The notes below the pieces were generated by a model. That model did not search any database. It worked only from the letters and a program-made list of their open reading frames with translations, and was not told the origin of the DNA. Positions 9,221-19,083 of a stretch of 64,000 bases of DNA are shown piece after piece. The stretch is from Mycobacterium sp. 1245111.1 (GTDB lineage Bacteria > Actinomycetota > Actinomycetes > Mycobacteriales > Mycobacteriaceae). Location of the stretch: NCBI RefSeq assembly GCF_001673405.1, contig NZ_LZLV01000034.1, positions 186,001-250,000 on the forward strand, given 5' to 3'. Numbering within the stretch: position 1 is the first letter of the stretch; each line of letters begins with the position of its first letter. The position numbers and the translations under genes were made by a program.

Positions 9221-11002
9221 CTAAGGCCGGATGTCGTAGCGGGCCAACAGCCGGATCAACGACGGGCTGATCCGCCGCAACGCGTAGCCGACCCGCGACT
9301 CGGCCGCGATCGGCAGCACCGGCGGTCCGCTCTTGACCGCTTTGACGATCGCCTTCGCGGTGGCTTCCGGGGTGTAGTTCCGACGGCGGTAGGCCGCGTC
9401 GGCTTTGTGCCGCGCGGTGTCCTGCTCGCCGGCCGTCATCCCGGCGTAGACGGTGGTCTTGGCGATGTTCGTGTTGACGAATCCCGGGCAGACCGCGGTG
9501 ACGGTGATGCCGTCGTCGGCGAGGTCGGCCCGCAACGATTCGCTGAACGCCAGCACCGCGGCTTTTGTTGTGCCGTAGGCGATCATCGACTTCGACGGCA
9601 GAAAAGCCGCGGCCGATGACACGTTGATGATGGTGCCGCCCTGGCCGCGGTCGACCATCTGCGTCGCGAAGGCCCGACTTCCGTTGAGCACCCCGCGCAG
9701 GTTGACACCCAGGATGTTGTCCCAGTGCTCCGCGGTGGTCTCGAGGAATCGGCCGGCCATTCCGATGCCGGCGTTGTTCACCAGGATGTCGACCACACCG
9801 TGGTCGCTGTTGACTTGTGCGGCAAGCGCATTGACCGCAGCCTCGTCGCTGACGTCGGCCTGGTAGGCCGCCGCGCCGGCGCCTGTTTCGCGAACCGCCG
9901 CGGCGGTCTGCTGCGCGGCGGCCAGATCGCGGTCGACGATCACGACGGTGTCAGCACCCTGACGGGCTAACTCCAGGGCGGTGGCCCGGCCGATGCCGGC
10001 ACCCGCCCCGGTGACGAGCGCGAGTTTGCCCCGGACGTCGCGTGGCCCGGGCTGCACGGTGCCGGCGATCGCCAGTGCGGCACCGTCGACGTTCCGGTCG
10101 ATCCACTCTCCGGCCAGTCGCGCAATGACGTCCGGTCGGGCGGTGACCACCCAGTGGCCGCCCTCAATCGGAACGACCCTGCTGCCCAACGGGATCGAGC
10201 CGGTGAATCGTTGTAGCGCCGGGGTAACGAACATGTCCATTCGCGGCACCAGCACCTGCACCGGCACGGTAGTGTGTGGCAACTTTGCACCGGGAGCCAT
10301 GAACGGCCCGGGCATGTTGGCGCGATAAAGGTTGAGACCGTTGACGTAATCCGCGGTCGTGCGGACCGGATCACCGGGTCTGCTGTGCGTACTCGAGTTG
10401 CCGATACGGCCAAACGCCTCAATAACTTTCACGCCCACCCTAGCCCGGATCAGCACTTCGGGCAGGCCAGGGGTCAGGAAGAACCAGATGTAGCCCGATG
10501 CGAACAGTTGCCGGATCACGTGGGCCAGAGCGCGCGGAGAGCGCGCCGATCGCAAGAACTTGCCCGCGTAGTTGAGGTGTGGGCCGGATATCGAGGTGAA
10601 CGACGCCACCTTGCTCATCACCGTCTCGTCGGTGACCGCGGCCCAGGATTGGATCGAACCCCAGTCGTGCGCCAGCAGATGCACGCGACCGACACCCAGG
10701 CTGTCGATGACCGTGCCGATGTCCGAAATCAATTGAGCGAAACGGTAATCCGACCGCTTCGCCGGTCGCTCGGACTCACCGGCGCCGCGAACGTCGTAGG
10801 CCACGAAGTTATATCGGTGACCGAGACACTCGGCCACTCCGTCCCACAGATGATGGTTGTCGGGATAGCCGTGCACGCCCAGCACCGTCGGCCGTTGCGG
10901 ATTGATGTCGGTGTAGGCGTGCACAGCCAGAGCGATGCCGTCGGACGCGGTTACGGTGCTGCGGGTCGGCGCGTGGCAACTAGTGGCCGAAGCAGTGGTC
11001 AT
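9221..11002 (-). CDS. ephD: EphD-type epoxide hydrolase/SDR fusion protein
   Basis: A 593-residue two-domain protein. Residues about 15-310 are an alpha/beta hydrolase with oxyanion loop HGYPD, nucleophile in AHDWGS and catalytic His in EGGHWV, the epoxide-hydrolase arrangement. Residues about 325-590 are a classical SDR (TGAGAGIG, NNAGIG, YGTTK). Size and order match mycobacterial EphD, which has been linked to mycolic-acid composition. I start at the ATG at 11002, which has a GAGAGGA site; a TTG at 11020 would be in frame but overlaps nothing useful. It lies in an operon with a ferritin-like protein and a ferredoxin reductase. Confidence 0.88.
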   Translation of the reverse strand: MTTASATSCHAPTRSTVTASDGIALAVHAYTDINPQRPTVLGVHGYPDNHHLWDGVAECLGHRYNFVAYDVRGAGESERPAKRSDYRFAQLISDIGTVIDSLGVGRVHLLAHDWGSIQSWAAVTDETVMSKVASFTSISGPHLNYAGKFLRSARSPRALAHVIRQLFASGYIWFFLTPGLPEVLIRARVGVKVIEAFGRIGNSSTHSRPGDPVRTTADYVNGLNLYRANMPGPFMAPGAKLPHTTVPVQVLVPRMDMFVTPALQRFTGSIPLGSRVVPIEGGHWVVTARPDVIARLAGEWIDRNVDGAALAIAGTVQPGPRDVRGKLALVTGAGAGIGRATALELARQGADTVVIVDRDLAAAQQTAAAVRETGAGAAAYQADVSDEAAVNALAAQVNSDHGVVDILVNNAGIGMAGRFLETTAEHWDNILGVNLRGVLNGSRAFATQMVDRGQGGTIINVSSAAAFLPSKSMIAYGTTKAAVLAFSESLRADLADDGITVTAVCPGFVNTNIAKTTVYAGMTAGEQDTARHKADAAYRRRNYTPEATAKAIVKAVKSGPPVLPIAAESRVGYALRRISPSLIRLLARYDIRP

Positions 11003-11016
11003 GGGTTCCTCTCGGC

Positions 11017-11949
11017 TCAACGCGAGGCGCGGGCGGAAGGCGAGATCGCCAGGTAGTCAACCGCTTTCTCGACCCCGCCCAGCTGCGACGGGTGAAAGCG
11101 CGGCAGGTAGTAGGCGGCGATGACCCGGATGAATCGCATCGGTCCCGGCATCAATCCGCGTCGGGCCGCGATGAAGTAGTCACGCCAGCGCGGTTTGGTT
11201 CCCGGCGGCAGCTGCCGGTCGATGGAGTACATGAACCGGAGCCCGCGCACCCACACCAGAAACATCATCGGCGTCACAACCAGCTGGGTGCGAACCTGTC
11301 GTAGGTAGCCGGCCCGCAGGTGCTTCATCAGGTCGAAGGCCACCGCTTTGTGCTCGACTTCTTCCGCGCCGTGCCAGCGAAGCATGTCCAGCATCACCGG
11401 GTCGGCGCCGATCGCATCGAGCTGCGGGGTGTCGAGGATCCACTCGCCGAGGATCGCGGTGTAGTGCTCGATCGCCGAGACCAGCGCGACGCGTTCGAGC
11501 AGCCAGCTGTGCTGACGCCGCACACTCCAGCGCGGCCGGTCACCGAGCAGCTTGGCGAACAGCCAGCTGATCTGGTCGGTGAACGGTGTCACGTCGACGT
11601 CGTTGGCGGCGAAGTACTCCTGCACCCCGGTGTGAGCCTGGGCGTGCATCGCCTCTTGGCCGATGAAGCCCTGCACGTCGAGGCGCAGCTCGTCGTCTTT
11701 GATCAGCGGGAGCGCCTGCTTGAACAGGTCGACGAAGAACTCTTCCCCGGCCGGCAGCAGCAGGTGCAGCACGTTGAGCATGTGTGTGGTGAACGGCTCA
11801 CCGGGCACGTAGTGAAACGGCAGCTTGGTCCAGTCGAAGGCGACGTCGCGCGCCTCGAGGACCAGTCGTTCGTGGTCGAATCCGGTCGCGCCGGCTTGCA
11901 GGTGCGGACCGACCGCCTCGTCGTTGACCGTGAACATCTGCAGCAGCAT
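11017..11949 (-). CDS. PF10118-type 'metal-dependent hydrolase', ferritin-like diiron candidate
   Basis: A 310-residue helical protein of the family annotated as predicted metal-dependent hydrolase. The sequence shows two E-x-x-H pairs, QEAMH (E99, H102) and EEVEH (E197, H200), plus extra acidic residues at E69/E70 and E161. This is the ligand pattern of a carboxylate-bridged diiron four-helix bundle, so an oxygenase or desaturase-like reaction is possible despite the family name. It begins the operon that continues with ephD and a 2Fe-2S reductase. The ATG at 11949 is chosen; a second ATG four codons later is an alternative. Confidence 0.7.
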   Translation of the reverse strand: MLLQMFTVNDEAVGPHLQAGATGFDHERLVLEARDVAFDWTKLPFHYVPGEPFTTHMLNVLHLLLPAGEEFFVDLFKQALPLIKDDELRLDVQGFIGQEAMHAQAHTGVQEYFAANDVDVTPFTDQISWLFAKLLGDRPRWSVRRQHSWLLERVALVSAIEHYTAILGEWILDTPQLDAIGADPVMLDMLRWHGAEEVEHKAVAFDLMKHLRAGYLRQVRTQLVVTPMMFLVWVRGLRFMYSIDRQLPPGTKPRWRDYFIAARRGLMPGPMRFIRVIAAYYLPRFHPSQLGGVEKAVDYLAISPSARASR

Positions 11950-11950
11950 A

Positions 11951-11971
11951 CCCGGTACCGCTGGTATCGGG
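11951..11971. promoter_or_regulatory. imperfect inverted repeat before the PF10118-ephD operon
   Basis: Nine-base arms with a three-base spacer; eight of nine pairs match. It ends two bases from the start codon of the PF10118-like gene and lies just after the aldR stop. It could be an operator or a hairpin between the two genes; no protein can be assigned. Confidence 0.35.
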
Positions 11972-11983
11972 AATACGCCGCGG

Positions 11984-12499
11984 TCAGACCGGCGCGGCCC
12001 CCCGCAGGTGCTCGAAGATCAGCGAAGTCTGGGTGCCGGCGACGTCGGCGTCGGCGTTGAGGTTCTCCACCACGAACGAACGCAGGTCCTCGGTGTCGCG
12101 GGCGGCGACGTGCAGGATGAAGTCGTCGGTGCCGGCCAGGAAGTAGACGTCCATCACCTGCGGTCGCCGCCGAATCTGCTGAATGAAGTCGCGGATCCTG
12201 CCGCGGGCGTGGGACTGCAGGCTCACCGAAATCATCGCCTGCAGAGGCAAACCCACCGCTGCGGGATCGATGTCGGCGTAGAAGCCGCGGATAACGCCGG
12301 ACTCCTGCAGCCGACGAACCCGGCCGTGACAGGTCGACGCCGCGATCCCGAGTTCCTCGGCCAGCGCGCTGTTGGTCATCCGGGCATCGGCGTGCAGCAG
12401 GCCGAGGATTCTGCGATCGATACGGTCCAAATCGGCTGGTCGAAGATCCTTCGGCGGTGCACCCGCATGCCCGAGAACTCCCGATATTTCTTCGCTCAT
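11984..12499 (-). CDS. aldR: Lrp/AsnC family regulator of alanine dehydrogenase
   Basis: A 171-residue feast/famine regulator. The N-terminal helix-turn-helix starts DRIDRRILGLLHADARMTNS and includes the recognition region ASTCHGRVRRL. The C-terminal RAM/effector domain follows (YFLAGTDDFILHVAARD). It is divergent from ald with 68 bases between the start codons, the arrangement known for AldR (Rv2779c), which represses ald and senses amino acids. The ten-residue leader before the conserved domain is not unusual. Regulation of ald here is by analogy with M. tuberculosis. Confidence 0.88.
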   Translation of the reverse strand: MSEEISGVLGHAGAPPKDLRPADLDRIDRRILGLLHADARMTNSALAEELGIAASTCHGRVRRLQESGVIRGFYADIDPAAVGLPLQAMISVSLQSHARGRIRDFIQQIRRRPQVMDVYFLAGTDDFILHVAARDTEDLRSFVVENLNADADVAGTQTSLIFEHLRGAAPV

Positions 12500-12502
12500 T
12501 TG

Positions 12503-12515
12503 GCGATGATATCGC
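12503..12515. promoter_or_regulatory. short palindrome in the aldR-ald intergenic region
   Basis: Five-base arms GCGAT/ATCGC with a three-base centre, immediately upstream of the aldR start. Lrp-family proteins bind such imperfect palindromes between divergent genes, so this is a candidate AldR contact. Short enough to be chance. Confidence 0.3.
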
Positions 12516-12567
12516 TGTGTCTTCAGGATCTTTGCGTGCTGGGCGAAGTTTCTTCACAATCAACGGT

Positions 12568-13686
12568 ATGCGTGTGGGCATCCCAACCGAAGTCAAAAAC
12601 AACGAGTTCCGCGTGGCGATCACCCCGTCCGGCGTCGCCGAACTGACCCGCCGCGGTCACGAAATCCTGATACAGGCGGGAGCCGGTGAAGGTTCGGCGA
12701 TCGCCGACAGCGACTTCAAAGCCGTTGGTGCGCAAGTAGTCTCCACCGCCGAGGACGTGTGGTCCGACGCCGATCTACTGCTCAAAGTCAAAGAGCCCCT
12801 GCCGGTTGAATATTCGCGCATGCGGCGCGGCCAGACACTGTTCGCCTATCTGCACCTCGCCGCGTCACGGACGTGCACGGAGGCACTGCTGGCGTCTGGC
12901 ACCACGTCGATCGCGTACGAGACCGTGCAGACGGCCGATGGCGCCTTGCCGCTGCTGGCCCCGATGAGCGAGGTCGCGGGTCGGCTCTCGGCTCAGGTCG
13001 GCGCGTACCACCTGATGCGCACCCACGGCGGTCGCGGCGTGCTGATGGGCGGGGTGCCGGGCGTCGAGCCGGCCTCGGTGGTGGTGATCGGCGCCGGGAC
13101 CGCGGGATACAACGCCGCCCGGGTCGCGCACGGCATGGGAGCGGCCGTCACGGTTTTCGACGTGAACATCGACAAGCTGCGACACGTCGACCAGGCGTTC
13201 AGCGGCCGGGCGCAGACTCGCTACTCCACCGCACTGGGACTGGAAGAAGCGGTCAAGGCCGCCGACCTGGTGATCGGCGCGGTGTTGCTGCCCGGCGGCA
13301 AAGCGCCGACATTGGTATCGAATTCCCTTGTCGCTCATATGAAGCCAGGCGCAGTCCTGGTGGACATCGCGATCGATCAGGGCGGCTGCTTCGAAGATTC
13401 GCGGCCGACCACTCACGACGACCCGACCTTCGCAGTTCACGACACCGTGTTCTACTGCGTGGCCAACATGCCCGCCGCCGTTCCCGCCACGTCGACGGTC
13501 GCACTGACCAATGCGACCCTGCCGTATGTGCTCGAGCTTGCCGACCAGGGCTGGCGCGGGGCATGTAGGTCGAATCCTGCTCTTGCCAAGGGGCTTTCGA
13601 CGCACAACGGAGCGCTGCTCTGTCAGCGGGTTGCCGCCGACCTGACGTTGCCCTACACCGACCCCGCGGACATGCTAAGTCGCTGA
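12568..13686 (+). CDS. ald: L-alanine dehydrogenase
   Basis: A 372-residue NAD-dependent enzyme converting L-alanine to pyruvate and ammonia, and able to aminate pyruvate or glyoxylate. The start MRVGIPTEVKNNEFRVA is the family signature, and the Rossmann motif is VIGAGTAGYNAARVA. Length fits M. tuberculosis Ald (371). I use the ATG at 12568; a longer frame from 12457 overlaps aldR and lacks homology. No good Shine-Dalgarno sequence precedes the ATG. Transcribed away from aldR, its likely regulator. Confidence 0.95.
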   Translation: MRVGIPTEVKNNEFRVAITPSGVAELTRRGHEILIQAGAGEGSAIADSDFKAVGAQVVSTAEDVWSDADLLLKVKEPLPVEYSRMRRGQTLFAYLHLAASRTCTEALLASGTTSIAYETVQTADGALPLLAPMSEVAGRLSAQVGAYHLMRTHGGRGVLMGGVPGVEPASVVVIGAGTAGYNAARVAHGMGAAVTVFDVNIDKLRHVDQAFSGRAQTRYSTALGLEEAVKAADLVIGAVLLPGGKAPTLVSNSLVAHMKPGAVLVDIAIDQGGCFEDSRPTTHDDPTFAVHDTVFYCVANMPAAVPATSTVALTNATLPYVLELADQGWRGACRSNPALAKGLSTHNGALLCQRVAADLTLPYTDPADMLSR

Positions 13687-13687
13687 G

Positions 13688-14710
13688 TCAGACGTGGCCG
13701 AGTTTGTCGACGATGTCCTTCGCCGGCCCGGCCTGAGCCTTCCGATACCCCGTCCCTGCCCACAGGTTGGTGCCGTGCGGGTCTTCCATTTCGACCGCGG
13801 CTCTGCGAATCGGCGACGTCATCTGGTTGACCTCGGGATAGCCCAGCGGCGCGATCTGATCCATCAACCGGGTGAAGTCATTCGCCAGGCCACGGGCGTA
13901 GCGGCCCGAGAACGCGTTGGTGACAACGGTGTTGTCGAATTGCGGATGAGTGAGCGCGGAGCGATGCGCGGTGTTGGTGCCGGCCTCGTCGGACAGCAGC
14001 AGCGCGGTGCCGATCTGCGCGGCCGCCGCTCCCCTGCGCAGTGCCGCGGCGACGTCTTCGGTGCTGGACAATCCGCCGGCCGCGATCAGCGGAACATCGT
14101 GGGCGTGGCCGATGCGATCCAACAGGGCGTGGAGCGGCTCGGTGCCCGGACTCATGTCCGGGGCGAACGTGCCGCGGTGCCCACCGGCGTCCGGGCCCTG
14201 CACGACGAGGCCGTCGGCGCCGGCGGCGACAGCCACCCCGGCCTCGTATGCCGACGTCACCGTGACGTAGAGCAACATGCCCATGGCGCCGAAGCGGCGC
14301 AACACATCCGGCGACGGCGCGCCGAACGTGAACGACACCAACTCGGGTCGCATATCGGCGACCACCTCGAGCTTCTGCTGCCAGCCGTCGTCATCGCCGA
14401 ATTCCGGGTAGCCGACATGAACGTCGTAGTGCTCGGCCAGCTCGTCGAGCGCCTCGGCGTAATGGTCCAACGCGATGACGTCGGCGACGCTGGGCTGAGG
14501 GACGAACAGGTTCACACCGATCGGGCCGGTGGTCGCGGCGCGCGCCGCGGCGATGTCGTTGGCCAGTCGGTCGGCGCTGATGTAGCCACCGGCCAGAAAG
14601 CCGAGGCCGCCGGCGTTGGACACCGCCGCGGCCAGCGCGGGTGTGCCGGGTCCGCCTGCCATCGGCGCTCCCACGATCGGCACGTCGAGATCCCAGAAGC
14701 CCAGTACCAT
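13688..14710 (-). CDS. nitronate monooxygenase family flavoprotein
   Basis: A 340-residue FMN-dependent TIM barrel. Typical segments are PIVGAPMAGG at the N-terminus, GADGLVVQGPDAGGHRG in the middle (FMN phosphate and active-site His region) and IAAGGLSSTEDVAAAL. The family oxidises nitronates such as propionate-3-nitronate, or acts as a related enoyl reductase-like flavoenzyme. It sits four bases upstream of pepR and one base from the convergent ald stop. Corresponds by order to Rv2781c. Confidence 0.85.
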   Translation of the reverse strand: MVLGFWDLDVPIVGAPMAGGPGTPALAAAVSNAGGLGFLAGGYISADRLANDIAAARAATTGPIGVNLFVPQPSVADVIALDHYAEALDELAEHYDVHVGYPEFGDDDGWQQKLEVVADMRPELVSFTFGAPSPDVLRRFGAMGMLLYVTVTSAYEAGVAVAAGADGLVVQGPDAGGHRGTFAPDMSPGTEPLHALLDRIGHAHDVPLIAAGGLSSTEDVAAALRRGAAAAQIGTALLLSDEAGTNTAHRSALTHPQFDNTVVTNAFSGRYARGLANDFTRLMDQIAPLGYPEVNQMTSPIRRAAVEMEDPHGTNLWAGTGYRKAQAGPAKDIVDKLGHV

Positions 14711-14714
14711 CGCG

Positions 14715-16070
14715 CTACCCTGTCATTGTCCGAAGCTGTTGCGGCAGTGACTTTCCCGTCGACTGATGAGGTCCGAGGACCGCAGCGCCGTAGGGCTTGT
14801 TGAGTAGTTGACGGGCAACCGCGTTGACCTCGTCCAGCGTGACCTCATCGAGCTCCTGCAGGGTCCGATCGATGCTTCGATGCTCAGCGTAGTTGAGTTC
14901 GCCACGACCGATGCGGTTCATCCGCGAACTGGAGTCCTCCAGGCCGAGCACCAGCCCGCCGCGCAGCGAGCCCTTGGCGATCCGGCATTCCGTCTCGGTG
15001 ATGCCGTCGCGGCCCACGTCCGCGAGCACGTCGGCGGTCACCCGCGTTACTTCGGCGAACCGTTCGGGCAGACATGCGGCGTACACCGACATCGCGCCGG
15101 AATCGGAGAACGTGTCCAGTGACGAGTACACCGAGTAAGCCAGCCCACGAGACTCCCGAACCTGTTGGAACAGGCGCGAACTCAGGCCGCCGCCCAGCGC
15201 GGTGTTCAGCACCGACAGCGCCCAGCGATGCTTCCAGTGCCGACCCGGGGTGCGCACGCCGAGAAACACGTGGGTCTGCTCGGCGTCCCGGTTGACCACA
15301 GTCAGCCGGGGGCGACCACTGACCCGACCGGCACCCTTGCGGGGTGCTATCGCGTGGCGGCCCCGGACCAGCCGCGGCCCGAAGTGCTCGCGCACCAAGG
15401 CCACCACGTCGTCGTGGTCGACGTTTCCGGCCACCGCGACGACCATCCGCTCGGGCGTGTAGCGCCGCTGATGGAACGAATGCAGCTGGGCGCGCGTCAT
15501 CGACGACACCGACTGCACGCTGCCGATCACCGGGCGGCCCACCGGGTGATCGCCGAACAGGGCCGCGAGGAACTGGTCGGCCAGCGCATCTTCGGGGTCG
15601 TCGTCGCGCATCGCGATCTCTTCGAGGACGACGTCACGTTCCAGCTCGACATCGCTTGCGGCACAACGCCCGTTGAGCACGACGTCACTGACCAGGTCGA
15701 CGGCCAGTGCGAGATCGCTGTCGAGCACATGCGCGTAGTAGCAGGTGTGCTCCTTGGCGGTGAACGCGTTCAGCTCGCCGCCGACCGCGTCCATCGCCTG
15801 CGCGATGTCGACAGCGGTGCGCGTCGGAGTCGACTTGAACAACAGGTGTTCCAGGAAGTGCGCGGCGCCGGCGACCGTGGCACCTTCGTCGCGCGATCCG
15901 ACCCCGACCCACACCCCGACCGAGGCAGAGCGCACCCCGGGCAGGTATTCGGTGACGACGCGCAGGCCGCCGGGAAGCGTGGTGCGCCGGAACGCCGCGG
16001 AAGGCTCAGAACCCTGCCGACCGCGGCGCAGCGGTCGCGTCGCTGGACTAACTGCTGGCCGTCGCGGCAT
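14715..16070 (-). CDS. pepR: M16 family zinc protease
   Basis: A 451-residue pitrilysin/MPP-type metalloprotease. The inverted zinc motif HFLEH lies about 75 residues in, with the downstream glutamate in the [15 protein letters not shown] region. The C-terminal half contains the non-catalytic domain ([10 protein letters not shown]). The ATG at 16070 gives MPRRPAV and a 23-nt overlap with the end of pnp; the longer frame upstream lies wholly in pnp and is rejected. By position it is Rv2782c PepR; a processing role after pnp translation is unknown. Confidence 0.9.
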   Translation of the reverse strand: MPRRPAVSPATRPLRRGRQGSEPSAAFRRTTLPGGLRVVTEYLPGVRSASVGVWVGVGSRDEGATVAGAAHFLEHLLFKSTPTRTAVDIAQAMDAVGGELNAFTAKEHTCYYAHVLDSDLALAVDLVSDVVLNGRCAASDVELERDVVLEEIAMRDDDPEDALADQFLAALFGDHPVGRPVIGSVQSVSSMTRAQLHSFHQRRYTPERMVVAVAGNVDHDDVVALVREHFGPRLVRGRHAIAPRKGAGRVSGRPRLTVVNRDAEQTHVFLGVRTPGRHWKHRWALSVLNTALGGGLSSRLFQQVRESRGLAYSVYSSLDTFSDSGAMSVYAACLPERFAEVTRVTADVLADVGRDGITETECRIAKGSLRGGLVLGLEDSSSRMNRIGRGELNYAEHRSIDRTLQELDEVTLDEVNAVARQLLNKPYGAAVLGPHQSTGKSLPQQLRTMTG

Positions 16071-18342
16071 CGGCGGGCGCGGTCTCCGGGCTTGCGGCGT
16101 CGTTATCGCTGCCGGAAGCCCCGCCGGAATCACCGGCGGCATCCTCGTCGACAAGCACCAGCGAGATCTTGCCCCGCTTGTCGATGTCGGCGATCTCGAC
16201 ACGAAGCTTGTCGCCGACGCTCACGACGTCTTCGACCTTGGCGATGCGCTTGCCCCGACCGAGCTTGGAGATGTGCACCAGCCCGTCGCGACCCGGCAGC
16301 AGCGAGACGAACGCACCGAAATCGGTCGTCTTGACGACGGTCCCGAGGAACCGCTCGCCGGTCTTGGGCAGCTGAGGGTTGGCGATCGCGTTGATCTTGT
16401 CGATCGCGGCCTGCGCCGACTCGCCGTTGCTGGCGCCGACGAACACCGTGCCGTCGTCCTCGATGGAGATCTGCGCGCCGGTCTCCTCGGTGATCGAGTT
16501 GATCATCTTGCCCTTGGGCCCGATCACCTCGCCGATCTTGTCGACCGGCACCTTGATCGTGGTGATGCGAGGCGCGAACGGGCTCATCTCGTCGGGCTCG
16601 TCGATCGCCTCCGCCATCACCTCGAGGATGGTCAGTCGCGCGTCCTTGGCCTGCGCCAGCGCACCGGCCAGCACCTGCGACGGGATGCCGTCGAGCTTGG
16701 TGTCCAGCTGCAGGGCGGTGACGAACTCCTTGGTGCCCGCGCACTTGAAGTCCATGTCACCGAAGGCATCTTCGGCGCCCAGGATGTCGGTGAGCGTCAC
16801 GAAGCGGCGCTCGGTCTTGCCGTCGGTCTCGATGTCGTCCGACACCAGGCCCATCGCGATACCGGCGACCGGGGCCTTCAAAGGCACACCGGCGTTCAGC
16901 AGCGACAGTGTCGAAGCACACACCGAGCCCATCGACGTGGAACCGTTGGAGCTTAAGGCTTCCGAGACCTGGCGAATCGCGTAGGGGAACTCCTCGATGC
17001 TGGGCAATACCGGCACCAAGGCCCGCTCGGCCAACGCACCGTGGCCGATCTCGCGCCGCTTGGGCGAGCCGACCCGGCCGGTCTCACCGGTCGAGAACGG
17101 CGGGAAGTTGTAGTGGTGCATGTAGCGCTTGGAGGTTTCCGGTCCCAGCGAGTCGATCTGCTGGGCCATCTTGACCATGTCGAGGGTGGTGACGCCCATA
17201 ATCTGGGTCTCGCCGCGCTCGAACAGCGCACTGCCGTGCGTCCGCGGGATCACCGCGACCTCGGCCGACAGGGCGCGGATGTCGGTGATACCACGGCCGT
17301 CGATGCGGAAGTGGTCGGACAGAATCCGCTGGCGCACAAGCTTTTTGGTCAGTGACCGGAATGCGGCGCTGACTTCCTTCTCGCGGCCCTCGTAGGTTCC
17401 GGCCAGCCGCTCGAGCACCTCGCCCTTGAGCTCGTCGGTGCGCGCGTCACGCTCTTCCTTGCCGGCGATCGTGAGGGCCTTGGAGAGCTCCTCGGTGGCC
17501 ACCGAGGCCACTGAGTAGTAGACGTCGTCCTGGTAGTCCGGGAACAGCGGGTAGTCGGCTGTTTCCTTGCCCGCGGCGTCGTACAGCTCCTGCTGCGCGG
17601 TACACAGCGCCGCGATGAACGGCTTGGCGGCCTCCAGGCCCTCGGCCACCACGCTCTCGGTGGGCGCACCCGCGCCACCGGCGACGAGCTCGATGACGTT
17701 CTCGGTGGCCTCGGCCTCGACCATCATGATCGCAATATCTTTGGGGTCATCCCCCACCTTGCGGCCCGCGACGACCATGTCGAACACGGCGTTCTCGAGC
17801 TGCTCGACCGTCGGGAACGCGACCCACTGACCGTCGATGAGCGCGACGCGCACACCGCCGACGGGGCCGGCGAACGGCAGACCCGAGATCTGGGTCGACG
17901 CCGACGCGGCGTTGATCGCCAGCACGTCGTAGAGATCCTTGGGGTCCAGGCTCAGGATGGTCACGACGACCTGGATCTCGTTGCGCAACCCGGACACGAA
18001 CGTGGGCCGCAGCGGACGGTCGATCAGACGACAGGTCAGGATCGCGTCGGTGGAGGGACGGCCCTCGCGGCGGAAGAACGACCCGGGGATGCGCCCCGCG
18101 GCATACATCCGCTCTTCGACGTCGATCGTGAGCGGGAAGAAGTCGAAGTGCTCCTTCGGGGTCTTGCTGGCCGTGGTGGCCGACAGCAGCATGGTCTCGT
18201 CGTCGAGGTAGGCGACGACGGAGCCGGCGGCCTGCTTGGCCAGCCGGCCGGTCTCGAAACGGATGGTGCGGGTGCCGAAGCTCCCGTTGTCAATGGTGGC
18301 GGTCGACTCGACCACGCCTTCGTCAATTTCAGCAGCAGACAT
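16048..18342 (-). CDS. pnp: polyribonucleotide nucleotidyltransferase / guanosine pentaphosphate synthetase
   Basis: A 764-residue PNPase (GpsI in actinobacteria). Two RNase PH domains with the linking helical domain occupy residues 1 to about 590 ([42 protein letters not shown]). A KH domain (GPKGKMI) and an S1 domain ([20 protein letters not shown]) follow, then an acidic/alanine tail. It degrades RNA 3' to 5' with phosphate and can make RNA tails. The 5' region to rpsO is long and holds stable hairpins, which fits post-transcriptional control. Its end overlaps pepR. Confidence 0.95.
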   Translation of the reverse strand: MSAAEIDEGVVESTATIDNGSFGTRTIRFETGRLAKQAAGSVVAYLDDETMLLSATTASKTPKEHFDFFPLTIDVEERMYAAGRIPGSFFRREGRPSTDAILTCRLIDRPLRPTFVSGLRNEIQVVVTILSLDPKDLYDVLAINAASASTQISGLPFAGPVGGVRVALIDGQWVAFPTVEQLENAVFDMVVAGRKVGDDPKDIAIMMVEAEATENVIELVAGGAGAPTESVVAEGLEAAKPFIAALCTAQQELYDAAGKETADYPLFPDYQDDVYYSVASVATEELSKALTIAGKEERDARTDELKGEVLERLAGTYEGREKEVSAAFRSLTKKLVRQRILSDHFRIDGRGITDIRALSAEVAVIPRTHGSALFERGETQIMGVTTLDMVKMAQQIDSLGPETSKRYMHHYNFPPFSTGETGRVGSPKRREIGHGALAERALVPVLPSIEEFPYAIRQVSEALSSNGSTSMGSVCASTLSLLNAGVPLKAPVAGIAMGLVSDDIETDGKTERRFVTLTDILGAEDAFGDMDFKCAGTKEFVTALQLDTKLDGIPSQVLAGALAQAKDARLTILEVMAEAIDEPDEMSPFAPRITTIKVPVDKIGEVIGPKGKMINSITEETGAQISIEDDGTVFVGASNGESAQAAIDKINAIANPQLPKTGERFLGTVVKTTDFGAFVSLLPGRDGLVHISKLGRGKRIAKVEDVVSVGDKLRVEIADIDKRGKISLVLVDEDAAGDSGGASGSDNDAASPETAPADAATASS

Positions 18343-18393
18343 GTGCGTCCGTGCAGCCTCTCTGGATTTGTTCAGCTATTTCGCGCAGGCACG

Positions 18394-18432
18394 CGCAACC
18401 CGGAGGGTTGCGGGGACTGGCCCGGAGGGGCC
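18394..18432 (-). promoter_or_regulatory. two adjacent stem-loops in the pnp leader
   Basis: The first has an eight-base perfect stem and three-base loop (18394-18412). The second has a five-base GC stem and four-base loop (18419-18432). They lie 52-90 bases upstream of the pnp start. PNPase leaders in other bacteria carry hairpins used for autoregulation through RNase III; that function here is inference. Confidence 0.45.
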
Positions 18433-18577
18433 GTCGAAAGACACAGTCTGGAAGCGGCGACGGCCGTCGATCGAAGCGGCCGACCTACCCCGGATTCGGG
18501 GAGCTCGGCAGCCACTACCGAAGACCGCGCGATACAGACGTGTCGTCCTTCGTAGTCCTGTTGTGCCTCGCTGGAAC

Positions 18578-18605
18578 GGTGCGCGCGGATCGCGCGCGCC
18601 GCACC
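18578..18605 (-). promoter_or_regulatory. GC-rich hairpin between rpsO and pnp
   Basis: Arms GGTGC/GCACC and GCGCG/CGCGC are separated by a small bulge and a short loop, all within 28 bases. It lies about 235 bases before the pnp start and 90 after the rpsO stop. It may be part of a long pnp leader, a processing site, or a terminator lacking the U-run. Confidence 0.35.
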
Positions 18606-18667
18606 TTGCTCGGGCCGATGGGCCCAAAACGCCTTTGACTCTACACGCCGACCTGGCGATTCCTTAA

Positions 18668-18686
18668 GCCGCGGCCATACCGCGGC
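18668..18686 (-). terminator. hairpin just after rpsO
   Basis: A perfect seven-base stem with five-base loop begins eight bases after the rpsO stop and is followed on the transcript by UUAAGGA rather than a long U-run. Mycobacterial terminators often lack good U-tracts, so attenuation between rpsO and pnp is possible. Confidence 0.4.
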
Positions 18687-18693
18687 CTCAGGA

Positions 18694-18963
18694 TCAGCGG
18701 CGCAGGCCGAGCCGCTCGATCAGCGAGCGGTAGCGCTCCACGTCGACCTGAGCGACGTACTTGAGCAGACGACGACGACGACCGACCAGCAGCAGCAGTC
18801 CGCGTCGCGAGTGGTGGTCGTGCTTGTGCTGCTTGAGGTGCTCAGTCAGGTCCGCGATCCGCTTGGTCAGCAGCGCGACCTGCGCCTCGGGCGAGCCCGT
18901 GTCGGTCGCGTGCAGGCCGTAGGAGCCCAGGATTTCTTTTTTCTGCTCGGCGGTAAGCGCCAC
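18694..18963 (-). CDS. rpsO: 30S ribosomal protein S15
   Basis: An 89-residue S15 with the full conserved sequence ([34 protein letters not shown]). It binds 16S rRNA in the central domain and nucleates the platform. It lies between ribF and pnp as in M. tuberculosis, but without the lipoprotein gene (lppU) that I recall between rpsO and gpsI there; instead about 350 bases of non-coding leader occur. Confidence 0.97.
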   Translation of the reverse strand: MALTAEQKKEILGSYGLHATDTGSPEAQVALLTKRIADLTEHLKQHKHDHHSRRGLLLLVGRRRRLLKYVAQVDVERYRSLIERLGLRR

Positions 18964-19083
18964 GAAGTATCTCCATCAATAGGTCCGCGAACATTCAACT
19001 AGGTGCGGCCACCGCGAACTGCAGCACGCCCGTATCGCGGGGAAGTCTAGCAGCGGGCGTCGCTTGAGCCCGAAATACGCAGC

